Assembly (NCBI GenBank): GCA_037783545.1 | Contig: JBBELK010000298.1 | Coordinates: 3,782,001 to 3,846,000, forward strand | Direction of reading: 5' to 3' | Length of the DNA: 64,000 nt | From: Henricia sp. BOLD:AAB3569 | Lineage: Eukaryota > Echinodermata > Asteroidea > Spinulosida > Echinasteridae | Shown: piece by piece, positions 12,879 to 22,700 of the stretch | How the letters are laid out: every line of letters starts with the position of its first letter | Position numbering within the stretch: position 1 is the stretch's first letter | Made by a program: the position numbers and the translations under genes | The notes under the pieces: generated by a model | What the model was told of the DNA's origin: nothing | The model's input: only the letters and a program-made list of their open reading frames with translations | Database searches by the model: none

Positions 12879-12939
12879 CTCTCGCCACGGTGAAAACCAA
12901 GACTTTGGCCAATAGCCACCAACTCCAACGTCCATCCAT
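12879..12939 (-). CDS. Candidate first coding exon with signal peptide, unknown secreted or membrane protein
   Basis: ATG in a strong context (AAGATGG) opens 20 codons, MDGRWSWWLLAKVLVFTVAR, a typical n-region/h-region/cleavage-zone signal peptide. It then meets a textbook donor, AGAG|GTGAGT, leaving a phase-1 junction, the usual phase after signal peptides of modular extracellular proteins. Roughly 100 nt upstream (12940-13040) is moderately GC-rich and could be 5' UTR. The following exons should lie to the left, at lower coordinates. I could not identify any in 1-12.8 kb, so the gene is not named. It may be a chance ORF, but donor and leader coincide well. Confidence 0.4.
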
Positions 12940-15364
12940 CTTCAAGATCAAAAACACCAACCAGAGAAAAATCCGGCCGTTAGAGGTCCCAGGACAGTAA
13001 GAAGAGATTCCCTATGATGCCCTCCCTCGCTTCCTTAGCAGGAAAATCCCAAGATCTTCGCGAAAATCTGGTTATTTTGGGAGCATTTCTTCGACACAGT
13101 TACCGGTTTTGTGTACGACGTCCCTGGCATTGCACGCACGCATTGGGTTCCAGTTTACATAGCGCACACAACATCCACGTTCTTGTGTAAATGAACACGG
13201 TGTATCGTTTTGATCACCGAAGTACACACTGTGCATGCGCGAGTCCAATCGTGGCCCTTCACATGGAATAATTAGGTACTCCACGGATAAAAAAAAAGTC
13301 GTTTAATTTTCTGTCCCAGGTCTTAAAAAAAGGAATCCTATTAAAACACATTTGGACCAAAGAAAATCAACAAAAAGTACCGTGGTGATTAACTGCTTGG
13401 CACACGAGTGCATGTTTATAAAAAATTCAAACGGTATCGTCATATTAGACGACTGTAGATATTCCATAAATAATGGTTATGCTTCTTCCTCCATGCTTCA
13501 ACGATCAAAGGGTTTCTGGCTTTCTCCTTGGCAGCTTGGCAATAATAATTAATCATGTCAGTTGCAAAATTTAAGATTTTTTCGCATCTTGGCCGTGCAA
13601 GTGTAGTGCTTATAATTTAACCATAGAGTAAGGAAACAGATTAGCTGTGGCGATGTATCACAGTGACAAAAACAAAATTAAGAAATAGCTAGGCCTACTG
13701 TGGTCAGGTCGGAACGCCAATGATGGCATCTTCAGCCTTACCACATGAAGTTTTAGGAGGAAAACCCCAGGAAAAACCACGTGGCTGTACAGGGTCTGCT
13801 AAACCTAATCCACCTTACGCGTCCGGGAATCGAACTCAGGACACCAGAGTGAAATGTTGTTGCCGTTCACGGCCCTTTATGCTATCAACTACTAGTATAC
13901 TGCATTAGGCTTTAACTTTACTTTATTATCAACTAAAAAGATGACGAAGAAAGACATACAGTTTTAGAAGACAGGTGGGAGGAAAACCCACGCGGGTGAC
14001 TGCAAACTCATTCCACATACATATAGTTACGACCAAGAATCGAACCCGGGCCTGTTAAACCATGGAGCAAGGAAACAACCTTCCTCCATGGTTAAGGAAG
14101 GAAATTGTTTCCTTCCTCCGTAGCTAAACTGAACACCACAAACAAGTTTTTAAATCTGTCTGTCCACACCATTACCAAACGTAAACCCTGTGCATGCACG
14201 CAGCCATTCACCAACCGTACCGTTGCTTTAAATTGGAACTCCCTTTGTAATCCGATCTCATTGTGGCGGTTTTCACGCCAAAAAGCCGACACAAACACCA
14301 CAAGTGGTTATAAAAGGCAAGCATTGGATAATTATATACAGAGTGGCGGGGCCTCTTCCCAGTCCCCGCTCGCCCCTTCTATTACGCCCTACCAGGGAGG
14401 AAACCAAACCACGAAGCACAGACGAGTGCATTTTACATTACTATATTTTCTTTTTGATGGACGAAAGTAGTTTTTAAATCACGAAAATAACTTTTTTTTC
14501 TTCAAATAAAACAAATCACTTTACAAAATGACAAAATTGAGTCGAAGTCCTGCAGTAAATGCTCCCCACCCCAATCTGCTCCCCCTCCCGCGCTCCCCAA
14601 AAAGTTTGTAAAGCTTGTATTGTGATTGGTGCACTGGTGGTTTCAACCGCTCTCATGTTTAGCGATAAAGCTAATGATTGGTTGAACCAGTGATTACGTC
14701 AAAGCCGATCATTGGTTTAAAAAAAACCACGTGCGCGGAACTGGTCGCCAAAATTCGAACTCAAGACGGGCTGCAAAAGTATAACATTAACAGCGCCCTG
14801 CAATCTGTATCAAGAACATACTACATGTACAAACACTTTGCAAGTTGGAAACGTGTTTTATGTACCGTTCAAATATTTTTTTAATATAATCTGTAATATT
14901 GGATAAAATAAACTTTTAGTTTTACATACATGTATGTCAAAACACGGATTTTATTAAAGCACAAGTAGTCTTGAAAATAGACAACTAAAACAATAGCACA
15001 AATATGCAAACACGAGAAAAATAACATCACCATAAAACCCATGTCCTATTGGGTGTTTCAAGCTACAAAAGTACTCAAAATCGACAAAGCATTTGGAAAA
15101 GTCATCAATTTAGATCGGACCCCCACTCCATACACGAGTTGTACATTATACTGAACTGCATAAGAAAAACAACTTTAAAATAATTTCAACTTTAATTACT
15201 ACATTTTAATAAATATAGCGCAAATGATTATAATATGCTACATGGTGTATCTATTATTTATTATTTACACAAGTATATACAATACACCTGGGCCAATTTT
15301 CATAAAACCAAAGTACATACGGTTTTGTCGTTTTATAAATCCCATTTTTATGCTAAATCACTAT

Positions 15365-15725
15365 CCAGTAGGATCACATTTTTGACTCTCCCATTTTTTT
15401 CCCCATGGGTGTTGAGATTTTGATACCAAATAATTTGTCATATTTTTTTTCTCATTACCGTTTTGAAATTTCGCGTCCTCAATCCTTGTATTTCCAGGAA
15501 TATCGTCAAAAAATTCACCGAAGTTTAGTAAAATAATTTATCTGGTTAGATAAACCAGTGCCGTGTTACACCAACCTTTTTGCTTCCACATCGAAATTAG
15601 GGATTGCAAATTTTCCATTTTCTTCACATGGATAGTATTTTGGGGAGGTATTTTACATAATTGCTAGGTTAGAACAAAATGGATTTGTTTTTTGTTGAAA
15701 AATCTGGTCACGCTCCTTAAACTTG
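15365..15725 (+). mobile_element. AAAGGAGCGTG-family MITE copy (plus)
   Basis: Reads in family order: CCCATGGGTGTTGAGATTTT, TCGTCAAAAAATTCACCGAA, TTTTTGCTTCCACATC, GGATAGTATTTTGGGGAGGT, AATCTGGTCACGCTCCTTAA. Confidence 0.75.
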
Positions 15726-16309
15726 GTGCAAAATTTTAGGATAAATAAATATATTCGTAAATCTTCAAAATCGCATTTCAGGGATCGAAGAAGATCGAAG
15801 AAATAACCAAACAAGAATGGATGTATTACTAGTGATGATTTTAGAAAGTGCCATTAACAAAAAATATTACATTGGGTCCTGCATCTAATGAACTATGTAA
15901 TTCACACACTAGTCTACACTATACAAATCAGCTGCGATATTTTAAACACATAAACCTCCTTCTAACCACCTCAGTCTTCTGGAAATTAATAAGCTATATT
16001 AAAAATAGAACCTCCATTAAAAAAAAAAAAAAAAATTTAAAAATAAATAAATAAACACATAGAAATTAAAAAGAACAAAAAAGGAATGTGAATATGAGCA
16101 CATTTAAGGTTATCGACATTATAAATACAACTATGCAGATTAAAGCAGAATTCTTCAAAATTGAAATCAAAATATAACAAATTTTCATAAACGAATATAC
16201 TTGTCATAAAGTATGGGGAATTGACCCAAAGAAGAATATGGATATATTTTAAGAACATGGATATATTTTAGCATAATGAAACACTTGAATTGTGCTTTCA
16301 TAATATTGT

Positions 16310-16690
16310 ATTTATTTATTTGTATTTATTTATTCACCACATCCAACAGAGGAAGGACTGCCAATTACAGGAATGGGATCAATTAACATAGATATTCAAA
16401 TAACTATCAACTTCTAAGTTGAATTAGAAATGGCCAGAGACACCGGGGAATCCTTTCCCTTGCTCTTCATGAAAGAACGCTCTGGGATCTTTATAGTGCG
16501 TCACCAAAACCTAACACACTGGACCAACGGCTTTACATCCCTTCCGAAGGACGGAGCAAGTGTGATTAAGTGCCTTGCTCAAGAGCACAGGTGCCACAAC
16601 CCGTCACGGCCTGGAATCGAACCCAAATTCTAGTACTGACACAGGAACTTGAGTTCGACGCACTAGACCGCTCGGCCATAACACCCCCAT
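16310..16690 (+). mobile_element. tRNA-derived SINE, 'CACCGGGGAATCC' family
   Basis: Carries ATGGCCAGAGACACCGGGGA, GGATCTTTATAGTGCG, CCAACGGCTTTACATCCC, AAGTGCCTTGCTCAAG, then GGAATCGAACCC and GACCGCTCGGCCATAACA, the reverse complements of a B box and A box. (TTTA)n lies at the other end (16310-16335). Other copies: 34590-34855 and, inverted, 62145-62490. The AAGTGCCTTGCTCAAG core resembles SINE segments widespread in marine animals. Confidence 0.8.
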
Positions 16691-17134
16691 ATCACATAAA
16701 TTAACCAAATTTGGTATCATATGAATGCACACAGAGCTGTCAACCCTCCCGGATTTTGCAACAGATACATCGGAAAAGAATTAATTTTGTGAGTCCTGAC
16801 ATGGATAAAAACCCTCCTGGATTGTCAATTTCCTTTGGGATTTTTTAGATGTGTTTGGAGTAACGGAATGAACCTGTTTTCCCAGATGTCTTCCCCCAAA
16901 ATCTGGGAGGGTTGGCAGCTCAGCTAGCTATGTACACAAATAATCAAATGAATTAATTTTAAATTGAGCATGAAAATTTAGGACCATTTATAATCTGGAT
17001 ATATCCAGGCCACTGATTTTACAATGTGAGAAAAACCACAAACATATTTCACATAATACATGTATTACCATTTCAGTTCATGTTAAAAAGTATATCACAT
17101 TTTCCTGACAGATTTTAAATTTGGCATTATTCAG

Positions 17135-17263
17135 CTAGTTAGTGTAAAAGCGGACTTGACAGGTCGTGACAGAATTTTGCTTGATGACGGCGTCGCAATT
17201 GGTAGCTCTTTCAAAGATCGTGAACCCTCAAAACCTTGGGCACAAGAATATGTCAAGAAATAG
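17135..17263 (+). CDS. Candidate terminal exon of an unidentified plus-strand gene
   Basis: After an acceptor-like TTATTCAG at 17134 the plus strand is open for 42 codons to TAG at 17261-17263. The peptide is hydrophilic and looks genuinely coding, including RILLDDGVAIGSSFKD and REPSKPWAQEYVKK at the end. AATAAA occurs about 8 bases after the stop (17271-17276) and again near 17290, which fits a compact 3' end. There is no ATG in the frame, so it would be an internal-to-terminal exon. I do not recognise the family and found no clear upstream exon. The frame remains open upstream of the acceptor for several codons, so the exact boundary is uncertain. Confidence 0.35.
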   Translation, partial: LVSVKADLTGRDRILLDDGVAIGSSFKDREPSKPWAQEYVKK

Positions 17264-18223
17264 TTCGTCAATAAAGTGAGAAAACAAAAATAAAGTTGGG
17301 GAAAAAATGCTAAAATGTTCAAAGTTAGCATTTAAGTAAAACAAAAATTTAAAAAAAATTAGATACTGCATGTTATAGCGAAGGATCGTTATCAAAACCA
17401 TCACTTTTCTTAAAGTGGCACACTCTGCCTGAGTGGCTCTTATGGAGGCTGGTGAACTCGGCCTTGCCACTAGAGGAGGTCATCCACGTTAATCTATCAA
17501 GCACAGTTTAATTTGTTGCTTTTTTATTGTCTATATTGAAAAATTGACAAAAAAAATAGTGATTTGTAAAAGGACTTTAAAAGAAAAAGTTGTAAGAACA
17601 CCCAGGAACCCATGTTTTCATAAATTTCGGCAAGAATATTTTTTAATCCAAAAAGGTGTCCATCTAGCATGCATTTTATTTTTTACGTTTTCAAAATCTT
17701 TTCAAAGCCAAAAGCCACTACAATGTATTATCATGCAGGAGTTTAATTGGGGTAGCTTCAAAGATTGTGAAGCATTAAATAGTGGTGCAACATAGACTAC
17801 TGCCAATGTCGCACATGTTAACTGCATGGCCGCCATTTTGGTGTGCAGACTACATGAAAGGATGTGCAGTGTAGTACCACCGTATCGAGTCTGGCAATGT
17901 TTAGCCACATACAACTCAATATGTTTATAGCACACCCAGAGCAATTACACAAAATGGTGGAGAGTCATCTACCTTGCACCATTATGCAACACTATAGGTT
18001 CACTTGATAAAAACCAGCATTGAGTTTACGATGATTCCCAAAAATGCCTGATGAAATTATTGAGAAATTGTCATGCTGGCAAACTTACCTTTAAGTGTTA
18101 ATGCTTATTGGAACTCAGTTAGGCAACAAAAGAGCATTCAAAATCAGTGGTTAGCGGGTTAATTTGCAAAGCCGGTTTAGTTAGGATAGGAGAAATAAGG
18201 GACACATGCAGCCTGTGTACAAA

Positions 18224-18352
18224 GAGCAAGTTCGATCAAGCAACTATAGTTAACTATAATCGACTAGAGTCCCTCGAACGACGGGTAATTTCCGTTGTTC
18301 GAGGGACTCTAGTCGACTAAAGTTAACTATAGTTGCTTGATCGAACTTGCTC
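18224..18352. repeat. Near-perfect 129-bp hairpin
   Basis: Arms of about 58 bp (GAGCAAGTTCGATCAAGCAA ... against TTGCTTGATCGAACTTGCTC) enclose an 11-bp loop, with only a few mismatches. It could be a tiny MITE or an RNA hairpin. No flanking duplication was resolved. Confidence 0.85.
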
Positions 18353-18689
18353 AAGATTTGTAATGTTCCAAAACTGTTATCAATTATTTGACCCAAAAAC
18401 CCTTACTCAAATAGAAGATAGAAGTGGTTCCAACTGTCCAATGCAATGATTCCGCCCGACATGATTTATTTTTACAAGAGCGCCCTCGTGTGAACAAAAC
18501 TAGGCCCCCGACTATCGTAGTATTTTGACACTTTTTCTGTGCAGTATAGTCAGGGAACCAGCCTAAATAGGATGGTGGCTTTGCACAATTTCTTGAAAGC
18601 ATGGGCAGTTTTTCATTGTTTTCTTGGAATTTAGATCAGGTACTTAGCTGACTTACACACAGGTTGGTTTTAATCATACACATGCTTAA

Positions 18690-18950
18690 TCACACCTGGG
18701 GGCCAATTTCATGGAGCTGTTTAGCAGCCGATTTTGTGCTAACGGATGCTCCGGCTATTTCATGGAGACCGTAACCTTAAGCACTGGCAAACGTTTGCAA
18801 GCTTCAGCAACAATGCCCGTTTCCAAGTACGCGCATGCTCAAGCACGCCGCGGCCGTGAAATAGCCTTAGAGATAGCACAACTTTTCTGCTACAGTAAGC
18901 ACACGTTTTCAGCTAGCGCTTAAGCATCGCCATGAAATTGGGCCCTGGAG
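18690..18950. mobile_element. GGGCCAATTTCATGG-family MITE copy
   Basis: Ends GGGGCCAATTTCATGGAGCT and GCCATGAAATTGGGCCCTGG are inverted, with internal TTTAGCA/TGCTAA words. A near-identical copy is at 60684-60962. Shorter relatives lie at about 22785-22860, 32022-32265, 51044-51200 and 59020-59255. Confidence 0.8.
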
Positions 18951-19006
18951 ATGACGCTGTTTGTAACAGTTTTTCAATCCTGTAATTTATTGTTAAAGGA
19001 GCGTGT

Positions 19007-19767
19007 CCGGGTCACATTTTTTAGCCTCCCATTTTTCCCACGGGTGTTGAGATTTTGATATCATATGTGACCCGCAGCCGATTTCACGAAACCTACGCAG
19101 TTGGGTAAGCCCACTTGTGCAACATTTTATTGCGTAAGTTGCGCAACATTCTTCCAAAGATAACACGCAAGCTATTGGGCTTGCGCCATTTGTCAAAAGT
19201 TGCGCAGGCTGCGCAATGTTTCGTGAAATCGACTGCCGCTCTGGAAAAAGGTAGCATAAGTTGCGCAGACTAGGTCGAGTTTTCGCGACCATATAAAGAA
19301 ATCTGCGGCAGATCTCTATGCTCATTAAAATACAAAAACACAATGGAAAGTCCATACGAAACAAAGACATTCCAGGCGGTATCTAGGCACCGCCAGGAAT
19401 TTCCATTGTGTTTTTTGTATTTTAATGAGCGTGGATTTGCTAGCTTGCGCGACTTATGCTACCCTTTTTCCAGAGCGGGTCGCATGTGTCATATTTTTCT
19501 CATTACCATTCTGAAATTTCACCCTCTCAATCCGTTTATTTTCAAGAATATCGTCAAAAAACCACCGATATTCCGTGAACTAATTTATCTGGTTACATAT
19601 TAAAAGCAGTGCAGTAATTACACCAACCTTTTTGCTCCCACATCCAAATTGGAGATTGCAAATTCCATGTTTTCTTCCCATGGGTAGTATATTAGGGATG
19701 TATTTTATACGATTGTTAGGTTAGAACGAAATCCATTTTCTGGAAAAATCTGAACACGCTCTTTTAA
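19007..19767 (+). mobile_element. AAAGGAGCGTG-family MITE with nested insertions
   Basis: Outer element runs from AAAGGAGCGTGTCCGGG to GAACACGCTCTTTTA. It is interrupted at 19070-19483 by a second element, itself split by a third (19075-19236). It lies in the probable AACS 3' UTR on the opposite strand. Confidence 0.85.
19070..19483. mobile_element. Nested element (second layer) with ATGTG target duplication
   Basis: Bounded by ATGTG at 19065-19069 and 19484-19488. Inverted arms are GCTCTGGAAAAAGGTAGCAT (about 19237) and ATGCTACCCTTTTTCCAGAG (about 19456-19475), around a central palindrome ACACAATGGAAAGTCC / AATTTCCATTGTGT. The third-layer element 19075-19236 has ends GCAGCCGATTTCACGAAAC and GTTTCGTGAAATCGACTGC. 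Confidence 0.75.
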
Positions 19768-19796
19768 GGCCAAGTCTTTCAATGCAACAAGAAATT

Positions 19797-22700
19797 TCAG
19801 AAACCTTGTAGTTGTGGGATGTTGTAGTAGAGGTCCAAGGCGTCCGGGTTGGCAAAAGCTGCTCTGTGTTCAATGTCTTCCCCTGAGATGATTTTCTTAA
19901 CGGCAACCTCAACTTTCTTGCCGCTGATGGTGTACTGTTTTAAGAAAAAACGAATCGCAAAATATAAATTCTTGATCAGAACCGAAGCTCGTTAAATACA
20001 GTGAAATCGTGGATAACAAGGCACTGATCGACCATTCACTTTGGAAAAGACAGCCGAAGCGTGACGTGGGTTGCTATGGTAATTGGCTCTAAACATCATG
20101 GCCATCGGAAAAAGTACTATTGCAAAAGCACAGGGACACGGTTCAGTGATTTTTAGTGTAGAACCATTGCCTAGGCAACTAACAAAAGATGACGTATTCA
20201 CTTCGGCAGTCCATTGCTTTTGCTTCAGCGACTACCTACAGGTACAAGAGGACATGTTTGAATAACGTGATTTCCAAATTGACGCTTTTTTTTTCAAAAA
20301 TTATAAATAAATTTACTTGGACGTGAGTCACTGTTGCAAGTGACTTGGGTTGAACTTGTTTCACCGACAGAAATTTATTGGACTTGGACTTGGATTTGTT
20401 TTTAGACTGAAAGGCAGTGTGACTTGACTTGAGACTCGAAGGCAGTGTGACTTGACTTGAGACTCGAAGGCAGTTTGACTTGACTTGAGACTCGAAGGCA
20501 GTTTGACTTGACTTGGGACTCAAAGGCAGTTTGACTTGACTTGGGACTCAAAGGCAGTTTGACTTGACTTGGGACTCGAAGGCAGTTTGACTTGACACTC
20601 AAAGGCAGTTTGACTTGACTTAAGACTCGAAGGCAGTTTGACTTGACTTGAGACTCGAAGGCAGTTTGACTTGACTTGAGACTCGAAGGCAGTTTGACTT
20701 GACTTGAGACGCGAAGGCAGTTTGACTTGACTTGGGACTAAAAGGCAGTTTGACTTGACTTGGGACTAAAAGGCAGTTTGACTTGACTTGAGACTCGAAG
20801 GCAGTTTGACTTGACTTGAGACTCGAAGGCAGTTTGACTTGACTTGAGACTCGAAGGCAGTTTGACTTGACTTGAGACTCAAAAGCAGTTTGACTTGACT
20901 TGAGACTCAAAGGCAGTTTGACTTGACTTGAGACTCAAAGGCAGTTTGACTTGACTTGAGACTCGAAGGCAGTTTGACTTGACTTGAGACTCGAAGGCAG
21001 TTTAACTTGACTTGACTTGACTTAACTGGGATACAAAGACAGTTTTAATTGGCCTGATTTGAGACTCAAAGGCAGTTTTAACTTGAGACTCAAAGACAGT
21101 TTGACTTGACTTGGGACTCGAAAGCAGCTTGACTTGACTTGGGACTTGAAGGCAGTTAGGTTTGACTTTCGAAATGAGCAGATTAAACTTTAACTTTGGA
21201 TGAAAACAAAATCGTAAGGGCCTAATCGGGATTCAAACCCAAGACCTGAGGCTCTCCGGGCAAATGCTCTACCAGCTGAGCTATAAGGCACGGTGGTTTA
21301 CTCCCTCAGGTTTCCCCTATGAACCTCGTGAATTCCCAACTCACTGGAATGTCCTTGGTCTCCAATATGACCTCAGGCACGTGTCTTGCAGACAGCCCCG
21401 ATCGGATGGCCACTCTCACCCTCTGCACCAGCTCCTGGCTGAAGTCTCGTTGGTCGGCCATCTTGAGGAATAAAACCACACGCTCTTCGTTGTTTGCGCT
21501 GCGCTGCGAGATGCACAGGGAGTCCTGTATTTCCTTAAAGTCTTCAACTTAGGAAGGAAAAACAAAATGAAAATGATTTATTACCTAAAAACAGGAGTTA
21601 ATTCTTATAGAAGGAAACTTCAAATGAAGTCTTGGTGGCCAAGGGGTGGAACAACACATTGGAAGGGGGACAGGCAAAAAGCAGCTTACACAATTATAGT
21701 AGTGCAAACCTCAACTTTCATTTTGTGTGCAGCGACTGGTGGTCTGTCAAATCTCTTTTCTTGTGTCTCGGAAGACTTTCTGGTGACAGAAGAAGCAGAA
21801 GAAAACAGATTGGACATGCCACCGGTCCGGAGGCCGCACTGTGCGCTGCGCCAATAATTTGAAATATTCACAGTAATTGTTCGATAACTAAACATTGGTC
21901 GATTTTTTTTTAGTTGATGTCTCATTTGAAAACGATGTCTCATTCGTTAATGGGACATCGTTGATGTCTCATTTGAAATGTTTATGTTTCTAGAAAATTA
22001 TCTATTCAAAACGCACAGACTGTATATTACCTGTGTTCTTACCTAGTTTGTAGATATCTGCACTTCCAAACCTCACACCGTTTGGGTTCAGGGTGCCGTC
22101 ACTGAAGCGAAATACAACAAGTAATTGGTACATTAATAATTCACGTCACACATCATCACAAATGCATGTATATATAGGCAATAAACCTGTAGCCTGTATA
22201 TTCTATATATCATCGAAAATAGGTCCAAATACCAAAAATTGACATGTTTTTAGGTTTTTTTTTTTAAGTTCAAACTTTTGCAAAGTGTTGGAGGACTAAA
22301 CTGTCGTACAATTCAAAAATGTGATTTTCTGGAGTTATGGGCCTTTTTCTAAATCTTTAATTGGGCTCCGGCTCAGGCTCCATGTAAACCACATATTTTA
22401 AATTGTTAAAACAATGACTTCAGTGCGGTACTTTCACATTTTCCCCCCATGTTTCACATTTTAGGGCACCCGTTATATCAGAAAAAAAATAATAATAATA
22501 AAATTTTCAAAATGTAAAAACTCCACCTTCTGCCTTGCATGACGATACCGCCTGTCCATTGGTTGATCATGCAGAAATCACCGTGAGCCCACACACCTGT
22601 ACAAACAAGTCAAAATGGCACAAAAGGAATTAATTTCATAAATTTATTGAGGAAAAAACTTGGACTTTTTTATTTCAAAAAGTTTTGATTTAGGAAAAAT

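Larger units (their letters stand above)
12940..18969. other. Region without a confident gene
   Basis: Contains the repeats listed separately. A further repeat at about 13690-13915 holds a minus-strand B-box-like GAGTTCGATTCC and AGGAGGAAAACCCCAGG; its relative at about 13970-14075 reads GGTGGGAGGAAAACCC and AATCGAACCCGGGCC, both tRNA-SINE-like. 14090-14120 is an inverted CCTTCCTCCATGG / GGAAGG duplication. 14880-15240 and 15730-16310 are AT-rich with nothing recognisable. Confidence 0.5.
18970..19796 (-). other. Probable AACS 3' UTR, filled by a MITE
   Basis: The AACS stop is at 19799-19797. About 30 bases downstream, a copy of the AAAGGAGCGTG-type inverted-repeat element begins and fills the stretch down to 19007. 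The first clear minus-strand AATAAA after the stop is at 18991-18986 (TTTATT on the plus strand), just past the element. This is consistent with a roughly 800-nt 3' UTR made almost entirely of transposon sequence. The signal is seen; its use is inferred. Confidence 0.4.

Noticed and set aside
14105..14470. 121-codon plus-strand ORF
   Set aside because: Starts in an inverted CCTTCC repeat, no motif, ends in AT-rich low complexity; no splice support.
20236..20910. Long minus-strand ORFs with [16 protein letters not shown] repeats
   Set aside because: They are the 28-bp minisatellite read through in shifting frames; they lie inside an AACS intron and have no start context or homology.
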